Shown one piece after another: positions 1 through 10,221 of a stretch of 64,000 nucleotides of DNA. The notes under the pieces were generated by a model that was not told where the DNA came from, made no database searches, and worked only from the letters and a program-made list of their open reading frames with translations. Position numbers and translations under genes: made by a program. This stretch comes from Sepiola atlantica (Eukaryota; Mollusca; Cephalopoda; Sepiida; Sepiolidae): positions 47,713,984 to 47,777,983 of the forward strand of contig OY744544.1 in the NCBI GenBank assembly GCA_963556195.1, in the 5' to 3' direction. Within the stretch, counting starts at the first letter, position 1; every line of letters starts with the position of its first letter.

Positions 1-1453
1 TTGGTACCAAGAAAAGAAACGTTACATCTTGTAAAGCAAGTAATCCTTAAGAAAGTGGCACCATGAAAACAAAAATCTAACATCTACTTTACATCTTGTA
101 AGGCAGTTGATTCTTGAGAAATTGGTACCAAGAAAAGAAACGTTACATCTTGTAAAGCAAGTAATCCTTAAGAAAGTGGCACCATGAAAACAAAAATCTA
201 ACATCTACTTTACATCTTGTAAGGCAGTTCATTCTTGAGAAATTGGTATCCAAGAAAAGAAACGTTACATCTTGTAAAGCAAGTAATCCTTAAGAAAGTG
301 GCACCATGAAAACAAAAATCTAACATCTACTTTACATCTTGTAAGGCAGTTCATTCTTGAGAAATTGGTTTCAAGAAAAGAAACGTTACATCTTGTAAAG
401 CAAGTAATCCTTAAGAAAGTGGCACCATGAAAACAAAAATCTAACACCTACTTTACATCTTGTAAGGCAGTTCATTCTTGAGAAATTGGTACCAAGAAAA
501 GAAACGTTACATCTTGTAAAGCAAGTAATCCTTAAGAAAGTGGCACCATGAAAACAAAAATCTAACATCTACTTTACATCTTGTAAGGCAGTTGATTCTT
601 GAGAAATTGGTACCAAGAAAAGCAACGTTACATCTTGTAAAGCAAGTAATCCTTAAGAAAGTGGCACCATGAAAACAAAAATCTAACATCTACTTTACAT
701 CTTGTAAGGCAGTTCATTCTTGAGAAATTGGTACCAAGAAAAGAAACGTTACATCTAGTAAAGCAAGTAATCCTTAAGAAAGTGGCACCATGAAAACAAA
801 AATCTAACATCTACTTTACATCTTGTAAGGCAGTTCATTCTTGAGAAATTGGTACCAAGAAAAAAAACGTTACATCTTGTAAAGCAAGTAATCCTTAAGA
901 AAGTGGCACCATGAAAACAAAAAATCTAACATCTACTTTACATCTTGTAAGGCAGTTGATTCTTGAGAAATTGGTACCAAGAAAAGAAACGTTACATCTT
1001 GTAAAGCAAGTAATCCTTAAGAAAGTGGCACCATGAAAACAAAAATCTAACATCTACTTTACATCTTGTAAGGCAGTTCATTCTTGAGAAATTGGTACCA
1101 AGAAAAGAAACGTTACATCTTGTAAAGCAAGTAATCCTTAAGAAAGTGGCACCATGAAAACAAAAATCTAACATCTACTTTACATCTTGTAAGGCAGTTC
1201 ATTCTTGAGAAATTGGTACCAAGAAAAGAAACGTTACATCTTGTAAAACAAGTAATCCTTAAGAAAGTGGCACCATGAAAACAAAAATCTAACATCTACT
1301 TTACATCTTGTAAGGCAGTTCATTCTTGAGAAATTGGTACCAAGAAAAGAAACGTTACATCTTATAAAGCAAGTAATCCTTAAGAAAGTGGCACCATGAA
1401 AACAAAAATCTAACATCTACTTTACATCTTGAAAGGCAGTTCATTCTTGAGCG
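1..1453. repeat. 121-bp tandem satellite, about 12 copies
   Basis: Head-to-tail units of 121 bp run from the window edge to about 1453 with only scattered substitutions and one-base indels. Each unit holds two related halves: both carry TACATCTTGTAA followed by a GCAG/GCAAG stretch, a CTTRAGAAA stretch and a GGCACC or GGTACC site (KpnI-like). The second half starts about 67 bp after the first, so the unit looks like a diverged dimer. Short open frames on the minus strand arise from the repeat, but 121 is not a multiple of three, so no coding frame passes through the array. The array probably continues to the left of the window. Confidence 0.95.
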
Positions 1454-2406
1454 TTCTAAGAAACTGTGAAAAAAAGAACCCGAAATGTAGGTTTTTTTTT
1501 AATTTCATGATGCAGTCAATTCTTTAAAAAGTGGCACCGTAATATAAAATGTCATTTTCATCTAACTTGCGCTTGGTACCAGTGTTTTGGATATTTAGGC
1601 TTATCAGTTTGTGAAGACAACACATGTAAGAGAAAGAAAACTCTGATCTTCATCATCCGATGCCTTGTAGCAATACCTATTCATAAGAAAAGACTGAGAA
1701 TAAACCCTGAGTAAAAGTCGGAGTTCCCAAAACACTCTGAGGCTGTATAGCCCAACGTACTCACATTTCCTGCGACGGCATTGGAACTATGTGTATCGGC
1801 GTTTGCCTTTCCAATAGACCATTCCAGCAACGGAGAGAGAGAGGATACATATTTCTAAATATATCCTTATTTGGCATGGCTCAACGAAATTCCATCTTCT
1901 TACGTACACATTTCCACCTTATTACCTTCAGTTTAGTTGAACTAGTAACATCAGATTATTCTTATTTGAATTCCGAACATATCGAGCAAATTGCCTCATT
2001 CTATTCGTTAGTGTATGTTTATAACAGACGGTTAGGAAACACACTATTAATCTAACTGCTTTTCACACTTTTTGTTTTGGAAAATGTTGGAGATAAACGG
2101 CAAGCTAGTTTTATAGAACGGAAATATATCCATTATGATAATTTCAAATGGTATCTCTATATAATAGCATTACACTCAGCATTAAGATATTTTAACATGG
2201 ATAAAAGTTCTCTCATATTCAAGCTCTTCTGTGCGAATAGATGTTCATTCCATATGTATGCATTTATGTAAGTATAGAAACGGGCACAAAAAAAGAAAAA
2301 CTCTCTTTCACGTGAATCATAGGAATGGAAAAAATAACCCAATGGATTCTACATATGGATGCACACGGATAACAAGGAATTTATCATTAAACATACACAT
2401 GAAAAT

Positions 2407-2408
<2 letters not shown>
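1454..2408. other. satellite edge and unannotated AT-rich DNA
   Basis: About 1454-1590 holds a degenerate satellite remnant: a GATGCAGTCAATTCTTT stretch, then a GTGGCACC and later a GGTACC. From 1600 to 2408 I see no recognisable gene, RNA or transposon. Two short open frames on the plus strand (1789-2055 and 2077-2271) have no features that mark them as coding. Confidence 0.6.

Positions 2409-2477
<69 letters not shown>
2409..2477. repeat. (TA)n microsatellite
   Basis: An uninterrupted TA run of about 68 bp sits just outside the left inverted repeat of the PLE fragment. A matching (TA)n run lies outside the right repeat. Confidence 0.95.
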
Positions 2478-2479
<2 letters not shown>

Positions 2480-2510
2480 GAAGAGAAGGATGAAGGTAAT
2501 CCGACGTGAT

Positions 2511-2791
2511 GGGAAAATGAAAAAGGAAAACGAAAAAATGGATGGTTTTTATGTGTATATCAACGTTTCGTCTTTATTTATAAGACTTCATCAGGATGAT
2601 AATATAGAGAAAAAATGTCATGCAAGTACAGATACATGTAGAGTAGACATATTGGGAGGAAAAATAAAATGAAATAATGGCCACTACTGGGTGGACGTCC
2701 GTACTTGTTGGAGAATAAAAATGAATGTGGAAGAAAATGAGTGGGGAAAAATGGAAGGATGGGGTGAGCAAGGACTACTGTGGCTGGTGGT
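2511..2791 (-). repeat. left 281-bp inverted arm of PLE-1
   Basis: This arm is the reverse complement of 4329-4609 with only a few substitutions, and both arms are 281 bp by my count. It contains the better preserved of the two hammerhead-like motifs. Confidence 0.9.
2553..2600 (-). ncRNA. hammerhead-ribozyme-like motif in PLE-1 left arm
   Basis: Read on the minus strand, the core CTGATGA (2594 to 2588) is followed by a 5-bp stem II (GTCTT/AAGAC), then GAAAC (2569 to 2565). After GAA comes the self-complementary ACGT (2566-2563) and then T, giving the NUH context GUU. Stem I adjacent to the core has only 3 bp (ATC/GAT). An extra A precedes stem II. The short palindromic stem III suggests activity, if any, as a dimer. 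This is the layout described for PLE hammerheads; activity of this copy is uncertain. Confidence 0.6.
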
Positions 2792-3377
2792 AAGAGAAAG
2801 AGGTGGGGGATGAGCAGGGGTAAAGTGGATGGCAGAGAGGGAGTGGAGGAAGAGGGGGGAGTGAGCTGTATGACCAGATGGCTGCGGTCAAGATTGAAGG
2901 GGAAAAGTAAGTTGGAATGTTTGTGTATGGGGGGTGTATGCAGGGAAAGGAGGATGGGTAGAGAGGGAGGGGGGCTGTGATTTTGGTGGATGGGCGAAAG
3001 TTATGGTCTTAGAGAGCGTTTTGAGAAAATGAGGGAATTTAAGAAGGGGTATGGGAGAAAATAGTTGAGAGGGGGAGAGGGAGGATTTGTTGTGATAGGG
3101 TGTGAAATATTTGAAATATTTGGAAAATGATAGCAATGAGTGGGGGATTGGAAGGGTGGAGGAGGGCGGTGATTGAAAGGGTGGGTATGGAATATTTGAA
3201 ATATTTGGAACATGAGAAAGTTTATTTGGACTGCAGTGTTAAAAATGTGAGGGAAAAACGGAAAAAGTAAGGAGAAAATGAAGATTCAAGGAGAAAAAGG
3301 AAGGGTGTGAGTAAATGGAAGAGTGTCATAAAGGTTGGAGATGAAAATAAAAGTTAACTATGATCAGGCAAGAGTCT
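2792..3377. other. PLE-1 3' untranslated region, purine-rich
   Basis: This 586-bp stretch is strongly G/A-rich on the plus strand and has two diverged copies of a TATTTGAAATATTTGGAA motif (about 3106-3125 and 3190-3210). It lies between the endonuclease stop and the left inverted arm, so it is the 3' UTR of the element. No ORF here looks real. Confidence 0.6.
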
Positions 3378-4328
3378 TTATTCTGTGAGGATGATCTTGC
3401 TTATTAAGGGTGATAGGTTAAAGAAACCATTTCGTTGCTTGATGGTGGTGGAGGCGGTGATGAGGGCAGTTTCCAATAATCTTCGCCGAGATTTGTTGTG
3501 GATGTATTTAGTGATTTTGGCTTGTTCAAATTTGAACGCATGACCATGTTCTAGTGCATGGGAGACAAGTGCACTAAGAGGGTTGTTGTTTTTTATGTCC
3601 CTTTTGTGTTCATTTAATCGTTTCTTTAATTCACGTTGTGTTTCTCCCACGTAAAATTGAGGGCAATCATTGCAAGGGACAGTATATAAGCCGGCATGGA
3701 ATGTGGGTGTTTTTTGGAAATGTCTGGATGTGTTTAAAGTTTGTTTTATGGATTGAGATGTGGTTTGTACTGTTGGACTGCCTAGTTTGTTAAGCGTGTT
3801 GCATATGGATGTGTTATTGGAATGCGTGGGTAGCAGAAGGGGTCTGTCTATGAGAGAGGTGTTAGGAGTTTGATTTTTTTGTGTGGTGTTTCTGGAGAAT
3901 ATTTGGAAGGCTTTTTTCTTGGCATTTAATATAAAATGTGTGGGGTATTGCAATGTTTTTAGGGAATTAAACATGTACTTTATTTCTTCATCTATGTGTG
4001 GGGGGCTACATATTCTAAGGGCGCGTAGGAAGAAGCCTATAATTATACCTGTTTTGCTATGGTGGTGGGAGTAGAAATGTATGTAGTCATTTTTGTGAGT
4101 GTTTTTGCGGTGTACCTTAAATTCTAGTTTGTTGTTCAGTCTCATGGGTGAATTTTATGGAGGGTTCTACTGTGTTGAGTTTATCTTTAACATGATTGAT
4201 TTGTATGTCTGTGGGGAAGAAAAATTAAAATATCATCTATGTATCTAAAGTATTCGATGTTAGGGGGTAGTCTATATTTGAAAGGACCGGATTCTAAGAA
4301 TTCTAAAAAGAGGCAGGCCAATTAAAGT
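3378..4328 (-). pseudogene. PLE-1 reverse transcriptase C-terminus and GIY-YIG endonuclease (broken)
   Basis: The longest frame (4145 to 3378, 255 codons) ends with a GIY-YIG nuclease. The motifs GLYTVPCNDC and FYVGETQRELKKRLNEHKRD give the GLY...YVG pair and the following Arg/His-rich helix. Upstream on the same strand, about 4260-4205, the frame reads NIEYFRYIDDILIFLP, the catalytic YIDD box of the RT. Compared with the related copy at 52.9-54.5 kb, about 47 bp are missing near 4135, which breaks the frame between the RT and the linker. PLE proteins use the RT for target-primed reverse transcription and the GIY-YIG domain to nick the target. This copy is an inactive 3' fragment. Confidence 0.85.
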
Positions 4329-4607
4329 ACCACCAGCCACAGTAGTCCTTGCTCACCCCATCCTTCCATTTTTTCCCCACTCATTTTCTTCCACATTCAT
4401 TTTTATTCTCCAACAAGTACGGACGTCCACCCAGTAGTGGCCATTATTTCATTTTATTTTTCCTCCCAATATGTCTACCCTACATGTATCTGTACTTGCA
4501 TGACATTTTTCTCTATATTATCATCCTGATAAAGTCTTATGAATAAAGACGAAACGTTGATATACACATAAAAAACATCCATTTTTTGGTTTTCCTTTTT
4601 CATTTTC

Positions 4608-4609
<2 letters not shown>
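4329..4609 (+). repeat. right 281-bp inverted arm of PLE-1
   Basis: Inverted partner of 2511-2791. The match ends sharply at TCATTTTCCC before a TA microsatellite, and inwardly at TACCACCAGCC. Confidence 0.9.
4520..4567 (+). ncRNA. degenerate hammerhead-like motif in PLE-1 right arm
   Basis: Same architecture as the left arm: stem II GTCTT/AAGAC, GAAAC at 4551-4555 and palindromic ACGT. The core is CTGATAA (4526-4532), so the invariant G8 is changed to A. This copy should be catalytically dead. Confidence 0.55.

Positions 4610-4661
<52 letters not shown>
4610..4661. repeat. (TA)n microsatellite
   Basis: About 52 bp of uninterrupted TA directly abuts the outer end of the right PLE-1 arm. Confidence 0.95.
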
Positions 4662-4664
<3 letters not shown>

Positions 4665-6560
4665 TGACTTGCTCGTCGTTGCAAATCAAATATGAAATGT
4701 ATGTGTGCCTATATTTGTATGCATAGATGTTTTCTCCACATTCACTAGTAAACTACAATACAATAAAAACACATTTTTTTTATTTCTAAATAAATTAATA
4801 TTATATGTTTTTCGTGCATATTTCTCAAAAGTGTGGTTTCAGTTTTTTGCTCGTTTTTATTGCATATCCAATTATTAAAGTCTATGAGGATCCCCAAATT
4901 ACACCTCAAGAAAATTCAAATCATGGAACTTCAATTTAAGAGGTTTTTGCATATTTGTGCACTTTCAATATTTTTATAATAATTTGATTAGAGTAAAATC
5001 GAAACATAGAATTATTTTTCTTTATATTATTTTATTTTAATTATAAAAACACACGCACAATTGTATTATTGTTTTATGCAAAGGTTTTTGTTTAGTTTCT
5101 TTTTTTTGGTCTCATAAATGTACGTAATGACATGAACTTTAAACTTATGTGTATAATTTATTAATAGTTTGTTGACTTTTACAGTACAGAACAACTTATT
5201 ATTTTCCAAATAGTTTTTAATCTTCTTTGCTTTTTGAAGTCTCAATTTTAATTTAAATATTATCTGTAAACTTTACTTGGATACTTTTCAATGTTGACAT
5301 TTATGTGTCGTAATTTTCTCATTATCGTTACAGCTTCAATAACACATTAAATTCAGACTTTGTGTAAATTGTTTTGGCTTCTTTGAAGAACATTTGTCTT
5401 TACTGCTGGTTTTAATTTAAAAAAGATAACCTGGCGTCAATGGCATTTCATTGATCACTCGTGACCATCAACAATCCCAATCCCGATCAGCGTCTTTTGT
5501 GTCTGTGAAAACACATCTGTGAATGTCAATTTCTGTTGCATTTGAAAACATTTGTCTACGAGTGAAAAATAGCGGTTGTTTTTTGTTCATTCCACAGAAA
5601 AAGTAATTTCCCTTCACAACTACGCAGTTTCCGATTCGGCTCTCATTTCCAGTGGGAGGAGGCGGACAGTAACCAGTTCTTTGTTTGTCAACTATCTTTG
5701 AATCAGAATTGAAAGGTGCGTCTCTGGTTTCTCCCACGTATCGCATGTTGATAAACATATAAACATACGTGGATCAGACCAGACCATAACACTAATTCAA
5801 TTACGTTGGAAAGTTGAAATAAAATACGATTATAAATATAATAAACATCTTCAATGTAGCCGGATATTTATAATAAAAGTATTTATCTTCATTGAGACAA
5901 TTAATTCAATTTCATCTCACTGACGAAGAGGATAGTTAGCGTCCATCTGCCCAAATATGTTTATGGAAATTATGTCTGTAAAAACACTTCCAAAGTCTGC
6001 GAGAACAATAAATATTTTTAATCACGTAATTATGTTAAATGTTTTCTTCATTTGTTGAACGAATTACAAAAGAAAATAAAAATATAAGATTGACGAAAAC
6101 AAAAATAACCTTCCCAAAACTAAAACCAAATAACTCTAAATTGAGTCTATATTCTAGTCTAAAAGTCTATATTCATCCGTAACTTATGAAAACAAGCAGG
6201 AACAGCTTAACCGATCCAGTTTAAGATCAATTAAAAGCTAAGGTCAATGTTCAGTTATAGGGATTCGATCTAATATAGATATTAATTATCTGAAACATGT
6301 TGAATTTGTTCACGTTCTTTCTACCGTTTTATTGGTGATTCTGAATTATCTTGTGTGTACAGGTTACACTACATTCATAAACTAATAGTGTTTTAAACTG
6401 TTCTCGTTTTATTCGATACGTTTTGAACACCTTATTTTCGACTAAAAAACTTAATACTGTACATGTATTTGGGTTTCGAAACTCGGGGGCATGCGCAGTA
6501 ATACGGCGAAAACTATATGTTGATGAAAACATTTATTATGGAAATCGCCACACACAAAGC
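4662..6560. other. AT-rich region without recognised genes
   Basis: No transposon protein, RNA gene or tandem repeat is recognised here. It may be ordinary intronic or intergenic DNA. One 96-codon open frame is listed separately. Confidence 0.5.
5468..5758 (-). CDS. hypothetical 96-codon open frame, cysteine-containing
   Basis: An open frame on the minus strand begins MFINMRYVGETRD and contains a proline run (CPPPPTG), an N-x-S site and five scattered cysteines. I do not recognise a family. The amino-acid composition is less biased than in neighbouring low-complexity frames, so it might be an exon or an old element fragment. A chance frame is equally possible. No splice sites were verified. 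Confidence 0.2.
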   Translation of the reverse strand: MFINMRYVGETRDAPFNSDSKIVDKQRTGYCPPPPTGNESRIGNCVVVKGNYFFCGMNKKQPLFFTRRQMFSNATEIDIHRCVFTDTKDADRDWDC

Positions 6561-6639
6561 ATGAAGCCACTCGATGTAAGGATCTAACAAGAGAGAGAGA
6601 TAGTGCAGAGAAGAAGAAAGAATGGGGCCAATCAAATTA

Positions 6640-7735
6640 CAGATACGTTTCTGCACCTTATCAAGAACCCTCAAATGAGACAGGGATTCACCATCTCAAA
6701 TATTACAACAGTACACCATACATGGTTTGATAATATATTTGTAGAGATATAGAAAAGCTACAGGTGTGAGAAAGTGTTTGCAGCGATAGAAATAACTGAC
6801 TTTATGAAAAGCACAAAGAATAATGAAGCTAATGTATGAACTCCAAGAAAGATTTGATGAGAGAGAAAGACCAAGAAGTTTCGGTGTCGATTTCTCTTCA
6901 AGAGCAAAGCCATCCATGAGAATCTCAGGAAGAAAAGGCCTACGCCTACGATTGAAAGGTACGAGCTGAATCTTAACAGAATTAAACATAACAAGCCATG
7001 TTGTACCCCAATCCACAACTGGACCCAGGTCAACTTCTAGATCAACTGCATATTTCAACTGATTCCAGGGAAATGGGCGAGAAGCAACATCATAATAGAA
7101 AGTGGTATCATCATTATAGATGTTAATCTTCTGAATAATATTCTTAAGAAGATCATTTATATAGAGAATAAACCGTGTTTGGCCTAGAATAGAGCTATGA
7201 TGAACACAAGCATTAATAGGAAAAGAGGTTAAGAGACACCATGCAGAGTTACTCGCAAGCTTCGCTCAGAATGAAAAGACCTAATAATCTCAAGAACCGT
7301 ACCACTAATACCATAACCCTGAAATGTGTGTATGTAACTAGAATGCCAATTGTTAAAAAATCAGCAATTGAATAAAAACGACGGAAACTATACTGAACAT
7401 CACTAAAGAGGCCCAAACTTTCCAAAAAATATACAAGCTCGCTGTTGACCAACCTTTCAAAAACTTTACTAATAACAGAGAGGAGACTAACCGAACGATA
7501 CTTAGTTGGGTCAGACCGATCACCAGCATTTTTAAAGGTATCAACAAAGGACTTCTTCCAAGAAGAATGGAAAAAAACTGAGACAAACAGAGATTGAATA
7601 CTTTAGAGAAGATAGAATAAAGTTCAGGAGCACAACGTTTGAGAACGACAACATGAATTGAATTAGGACCGGGAAGCTTTAGACTTGTCAAGATCAGAAA
7701 GAACCCTAGCAACCATATTCGAAGTGATAATGACA
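6640..7735 (-). pseudogene. decayed LINE reverse transcriptase (Jockey/CR1-like)
   Basis: Fragments in several frames on the minus strand line up in LINE order. GPNSIHVVVLKRCAPEL (about 7680-7620) is the start of the RT, followed by a SIV-R-VSSLL stretch and the VNSELVYFLESLGLFS-VQYSFRR stretch (about 7450-7370). A YNDD catalytic box follows near 7110-7095 (INIYNDDTTFYYDV). The thumb/C-terminal region is at 7058-6696, with SVKIQLVPFNRRRRPFLP, LLGLSLSSNLSW and YKYIIKPCMVYC. Frameshifts and in-frame stops break it throughout. The order and motifs match non-LTR RTs of the Jockey/CR1 group; the clade call is tentative. Confidence 0.75.
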
Positions 7736-7994
7736 GTCATGAGAGTAATCAGTTTTCAAAGGGAAATCAGGAAGAACAGCACCAAGAGAAGAATTGTCAG
7801 CAAAAAGACAAGCAAAGAGATCAGAAGATGAAATAACCTGAAGACCTGATAAGCATAAAAAAGATGAGAGATAGCAACTATTAAAAACACTATTATAGTT
7901 TGTTAAAAAATCACGAGACAACCTTTTGAGATGAAATAGTCACGAATCCTTTGAGAATAGGTAGAAATTTTCAGACATTAAAAATTCTCTTACT

Positions 7995-8080
7995 ATCGGG
8001 ATGAGCAGTGATGGCGTACGTGTAAGATTGCTGACTACTGTCCAGGTTTCGAATCTCAGGTTAATAACTGTGATGCAGTT
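7995..8080 (+). repeat. tRNA-derived SINE-like head, first copy
   Basis: GATGGCGTACGTG resembles a Pol III A box region, and GGTTTCGAATCTC, about 35 bp later, resembles a B box. The sequence between them (TGCTGACTACTGTCCAGG) recurs nearly identically about 230 bp downstream. This is likely a tRNA-derived SINE fragment rather than a functional tRNA. Confidence 0.45.
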
Positions 8081-8233
8081 TCACAGAGATTTGTGGATGG
8101 ATACATCCCCCCTAGTAGGAGAATTAATAGTTTAAACATACTGTAAAGTCCATTGCTATTCCAAATTAGAATAGAGTTTTCTCTGTAATAGCCAGTGTAA
8201 TTAGGTATAACATATAGTTTCCCATTAATTCTG

Positions 8234-8317
8234 TGGTGAGTATGATGGCGTACGGATAAAAATGCTGACTACTGTACAGGCGGTTGGGTTACTAATCTCA
8301 GCTTGACATACTCACCA
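8234..8317 (+). repeat. tRNA-like fold, second SINE-like copy
   Basis: A perfect 11-bp stem (TGGTGAGTATG at 8234-8244 pairs with CATACTCACCA at 8307-8317) encloses the sequence GATGGCGTACGG...TGCTGACTACTGTACAGG, shared with the copy at 7995. The 84-nt length, acceptor-like stem and CACCA end suggest a tRNA-derived structure. The B-box region (GGTTACTAATCTC) is imperfect, so a working tRNA is unlikely. Confidence 0.4.
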
Positions 8318-8338
8318 TGTCTATCCATGCTGAGTAGC

Positions 8339-8930
8339 CGTAATAAGCATAATAATGACCATCATCATAATAATAATCATAACAAAGAGAAGATGAGGAC
8401 ACTAAACGAACAGGATAGCTATAAATATTTGGGAGTTCTGGAAGCAGACATCAATAACTCTACAGAAATGAAAGAGAAGATTGGAAAAAATACCTGGGAA
8501 GAACAAAGAAACTCGTAGAAACGAAATTATATAGCAGAAATCTTGTAAAAGGAATAAACACTTGGGCAGTACCACTAATAAGATACTCTGAACCATTCAT
8601 CGGCTGAACTAAAGAAAAATTCAGGCACCTTGACCAGAAAAGTAATGACCATGCACAACGCATTGCACCTAAAAGATGATACGGACACACGCTACGTAAA
8701 AAGAAATGAAGGATGGAGATGACTAGTAAGTATAGAAGACTGTGTGGAAGACACAAACAAGAAGCTTGAAAAATACATAATTCAGAATACAGAAAGTCTG
8801 CTAACCGCAGCAAGAGACAACGTCCCAATAAACAACTCGGGAAGCACCGAAACCAGACAAGAAAAGAAAAGTGGGGAAAACAGCTTAATTCTTTGGCCAT
8901 TTCTATTCAGACAATTTCTTTCTATGGTTA
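8339..8930 (+). pseudogene. LINE fragment, restriction-like-endonuclease type (post-RT region)
   Basis: The plus strand reads DSYKYLGVLEADINNSTEMK and then, after frameshifts and stops, INTWAVPLIRYSEPF. Then come DHAQRIAPK, EDTNKKLEKYI and LLTAARDN pieces. This is the region after the RT catalytic core in LINEs that carry a C-terminal restriction-like endonuclease (REL). The nuclease itself is not present here. A second, better preserved relative lies at 25.5-26.9 kb on the minus strand. Confidence 0.6.
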
Positions 8931-9342
8931 AGAGAAGATATGATGCTGACATTTACGTCATATGACGATTCAGAAATAATTTGATCAGAAAATTGTATAT
9001 CAGTGTCAACCAGTGTATGTGTGCGGTTACTGCACAGGTCGTGATCGTCCTCTTGCAGTCTTCGTCCGAACTCGGTGGTTGCATCTGACACGAACCAGAG
9101 GGTCAATCATGTAGGTCTGGTCACTGCTGCTAGAACGAAAGGAGTTTCCTTCCAAACAAGATCAGAATTCTAGTTTGAAACAAGAAATTATATTTTATTT
9201 TTAGGTTACAATAAGGTTACACAGGCTTCTCTTGCGAAAATGGACTAACATATATCTCAATTAAACATAAACAGTGTATCAGCTTAAAGCCCATCTGTCT
9301 CTGGAATCCACAAAAACTGAGCTGACCCCCTTGCCTATTCTG

Positions 9343-9381
<39 letters not shown>

Positions 9382-9756
9382 AAATTCGAATGCAAAAAGC
9401 AATAAATCCAATTTGTTTACATCGAGACCTTAAACAATAAAAGGACGAATATTTAAAATTTAAGACTAAAACATGATCGTTGAAATGCAACACATTTTGT
9501 AGTTATAGATTTGGTATTTTTGAAATGGCGTTTATCGCGTTTTGCATTCGAACGCTTCATATAGCGGTATCTCTTGGACCGCACCGCAATACTATTCAAC
9601 ATTTATTAGCTGTCAATATTTGAACATAAAAACTGACTGATCATGGCGTACACCATTTGGTATGAACATTACTTTGGTAAAGACTCAAGCAGCTCAGAAT
9701 CACTGCTTATAATCTCATATTAAAGCAGGAGATATTATTTCAAATATGTCAAAAAC
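8931..9756. other. no gene recognised; short (TA)n inside
   Basis: Apart from a TA run at about 9343-9378 I see nothing that can be assigned. The region separates the LINE remnant from the helicase remnant. Confidence 0.5.
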
Positions 9757-10020
9757 AGGCCCTACACGTTTATGCAATGGTATCATTGAATGTTGAAGAA
9801 ATTTATGATAACTTGATCGTTGCCAAAATAATTGCATCAGAATTACAAGGAAAAAAACTGCTCATTTCTAGGTCTCAAGTTATTTTGTCCAAAAAAAGAA
9901 GATATTTTTTTGTAAGATTTCAGTTTTCAGTAGAGTCTGCTTTGGCATTGACTATTAAAAAAGGCAGAGTTTTGATGTATTTTCGAGTAACCCGTGTTTC
10001 ATCACGACCAGTTGCGTAAA
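9757..10020 (+). pseudogene. Pif1/Helitron-type helicase C-terminal remnant
   Basis: The pieces follow the order seen in Pif1-family helicases of Helitrons: LCNG (about 9770-9781, in a different frame), then LIVAKIIASELQGKKLLISRSQV, a KRRYFFVRFQFSVESALALTIKK stretch, and VTRVSSRP near the end. In intact proteins the penultimate block is an ALTINKSQGQT-like motif and the last is a VAFSRV-like motif; here both are eroded. The tail abuts the 31-bp minisatellite at about 10040. Probably a Helitron or Helentron relic. Confidence 0.55.
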
Positions 10021-10039
10021 GCAAAGGAAAAGACATTAT

Positions 10040-10221
10040 TAACATATTTGTAAACAAAGGTAAATATACAAAACTCATTTGTCAACAAAGGTAAATATAA
10101 AAAACTCATTTGTAAACAAAGGTAAATATACAAAACTTATTTGTAAACAAAGGTAAATATAAAAAACTCATTTGTAAACAAAGGTAAATATACAACACTT
10201 ATTTGTAAACAAAGGTAGTTA
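10040..10221 (+). repeat. 31-bp minisatellite, segment 1
   Basis: About six tandem copies of a 31-bp unit with consensus AACTCATTTGTAAACAAAGG followed by TAAATATACAA. The segment stops at GGTAGTTA, immediately before a TG that starts an LTR-like unit. Confidence 0.9.

Larger units (their letters stand above)
2511..4609 (-). mobile_element. Penelope-like element fragment with inverted terminal repeats (PLE-1)
   Basis: A 2.1-kb unit is bounded by two 281-bp arms in inverted orientation (2511-2791 and 4329-4609), with TA microsatellites immediately outside both. Between the arms, on the minus strand, lie the end of a reverse transcriptase (YIDD box), a linker and a GIY-YIG endonuclease, followed by a purine-rich 3' region (2792-3377). 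Penelope-like elements are known for RT plus GIY-YIG fusion proteins and for terminal repeats that may be direct or inverted. The copy is 5'-truncated: upstream RT motifs are missing. Confidence 0.85.

Noticed and set aside
22..1416. Repeated 60-codon minus-strand frames in the 121-bp satellite
   Set aside because: The period is not a multiple of three, each frame stops within two units, and the peptides simply mirror the DNA repeat.
1..1453. Hammerhead motif in the satellite (GAAACGTTAC resembles the GAAAC box)
   Set aside because: No CTGANGA core or pairing stem II is present upstream in the unit.
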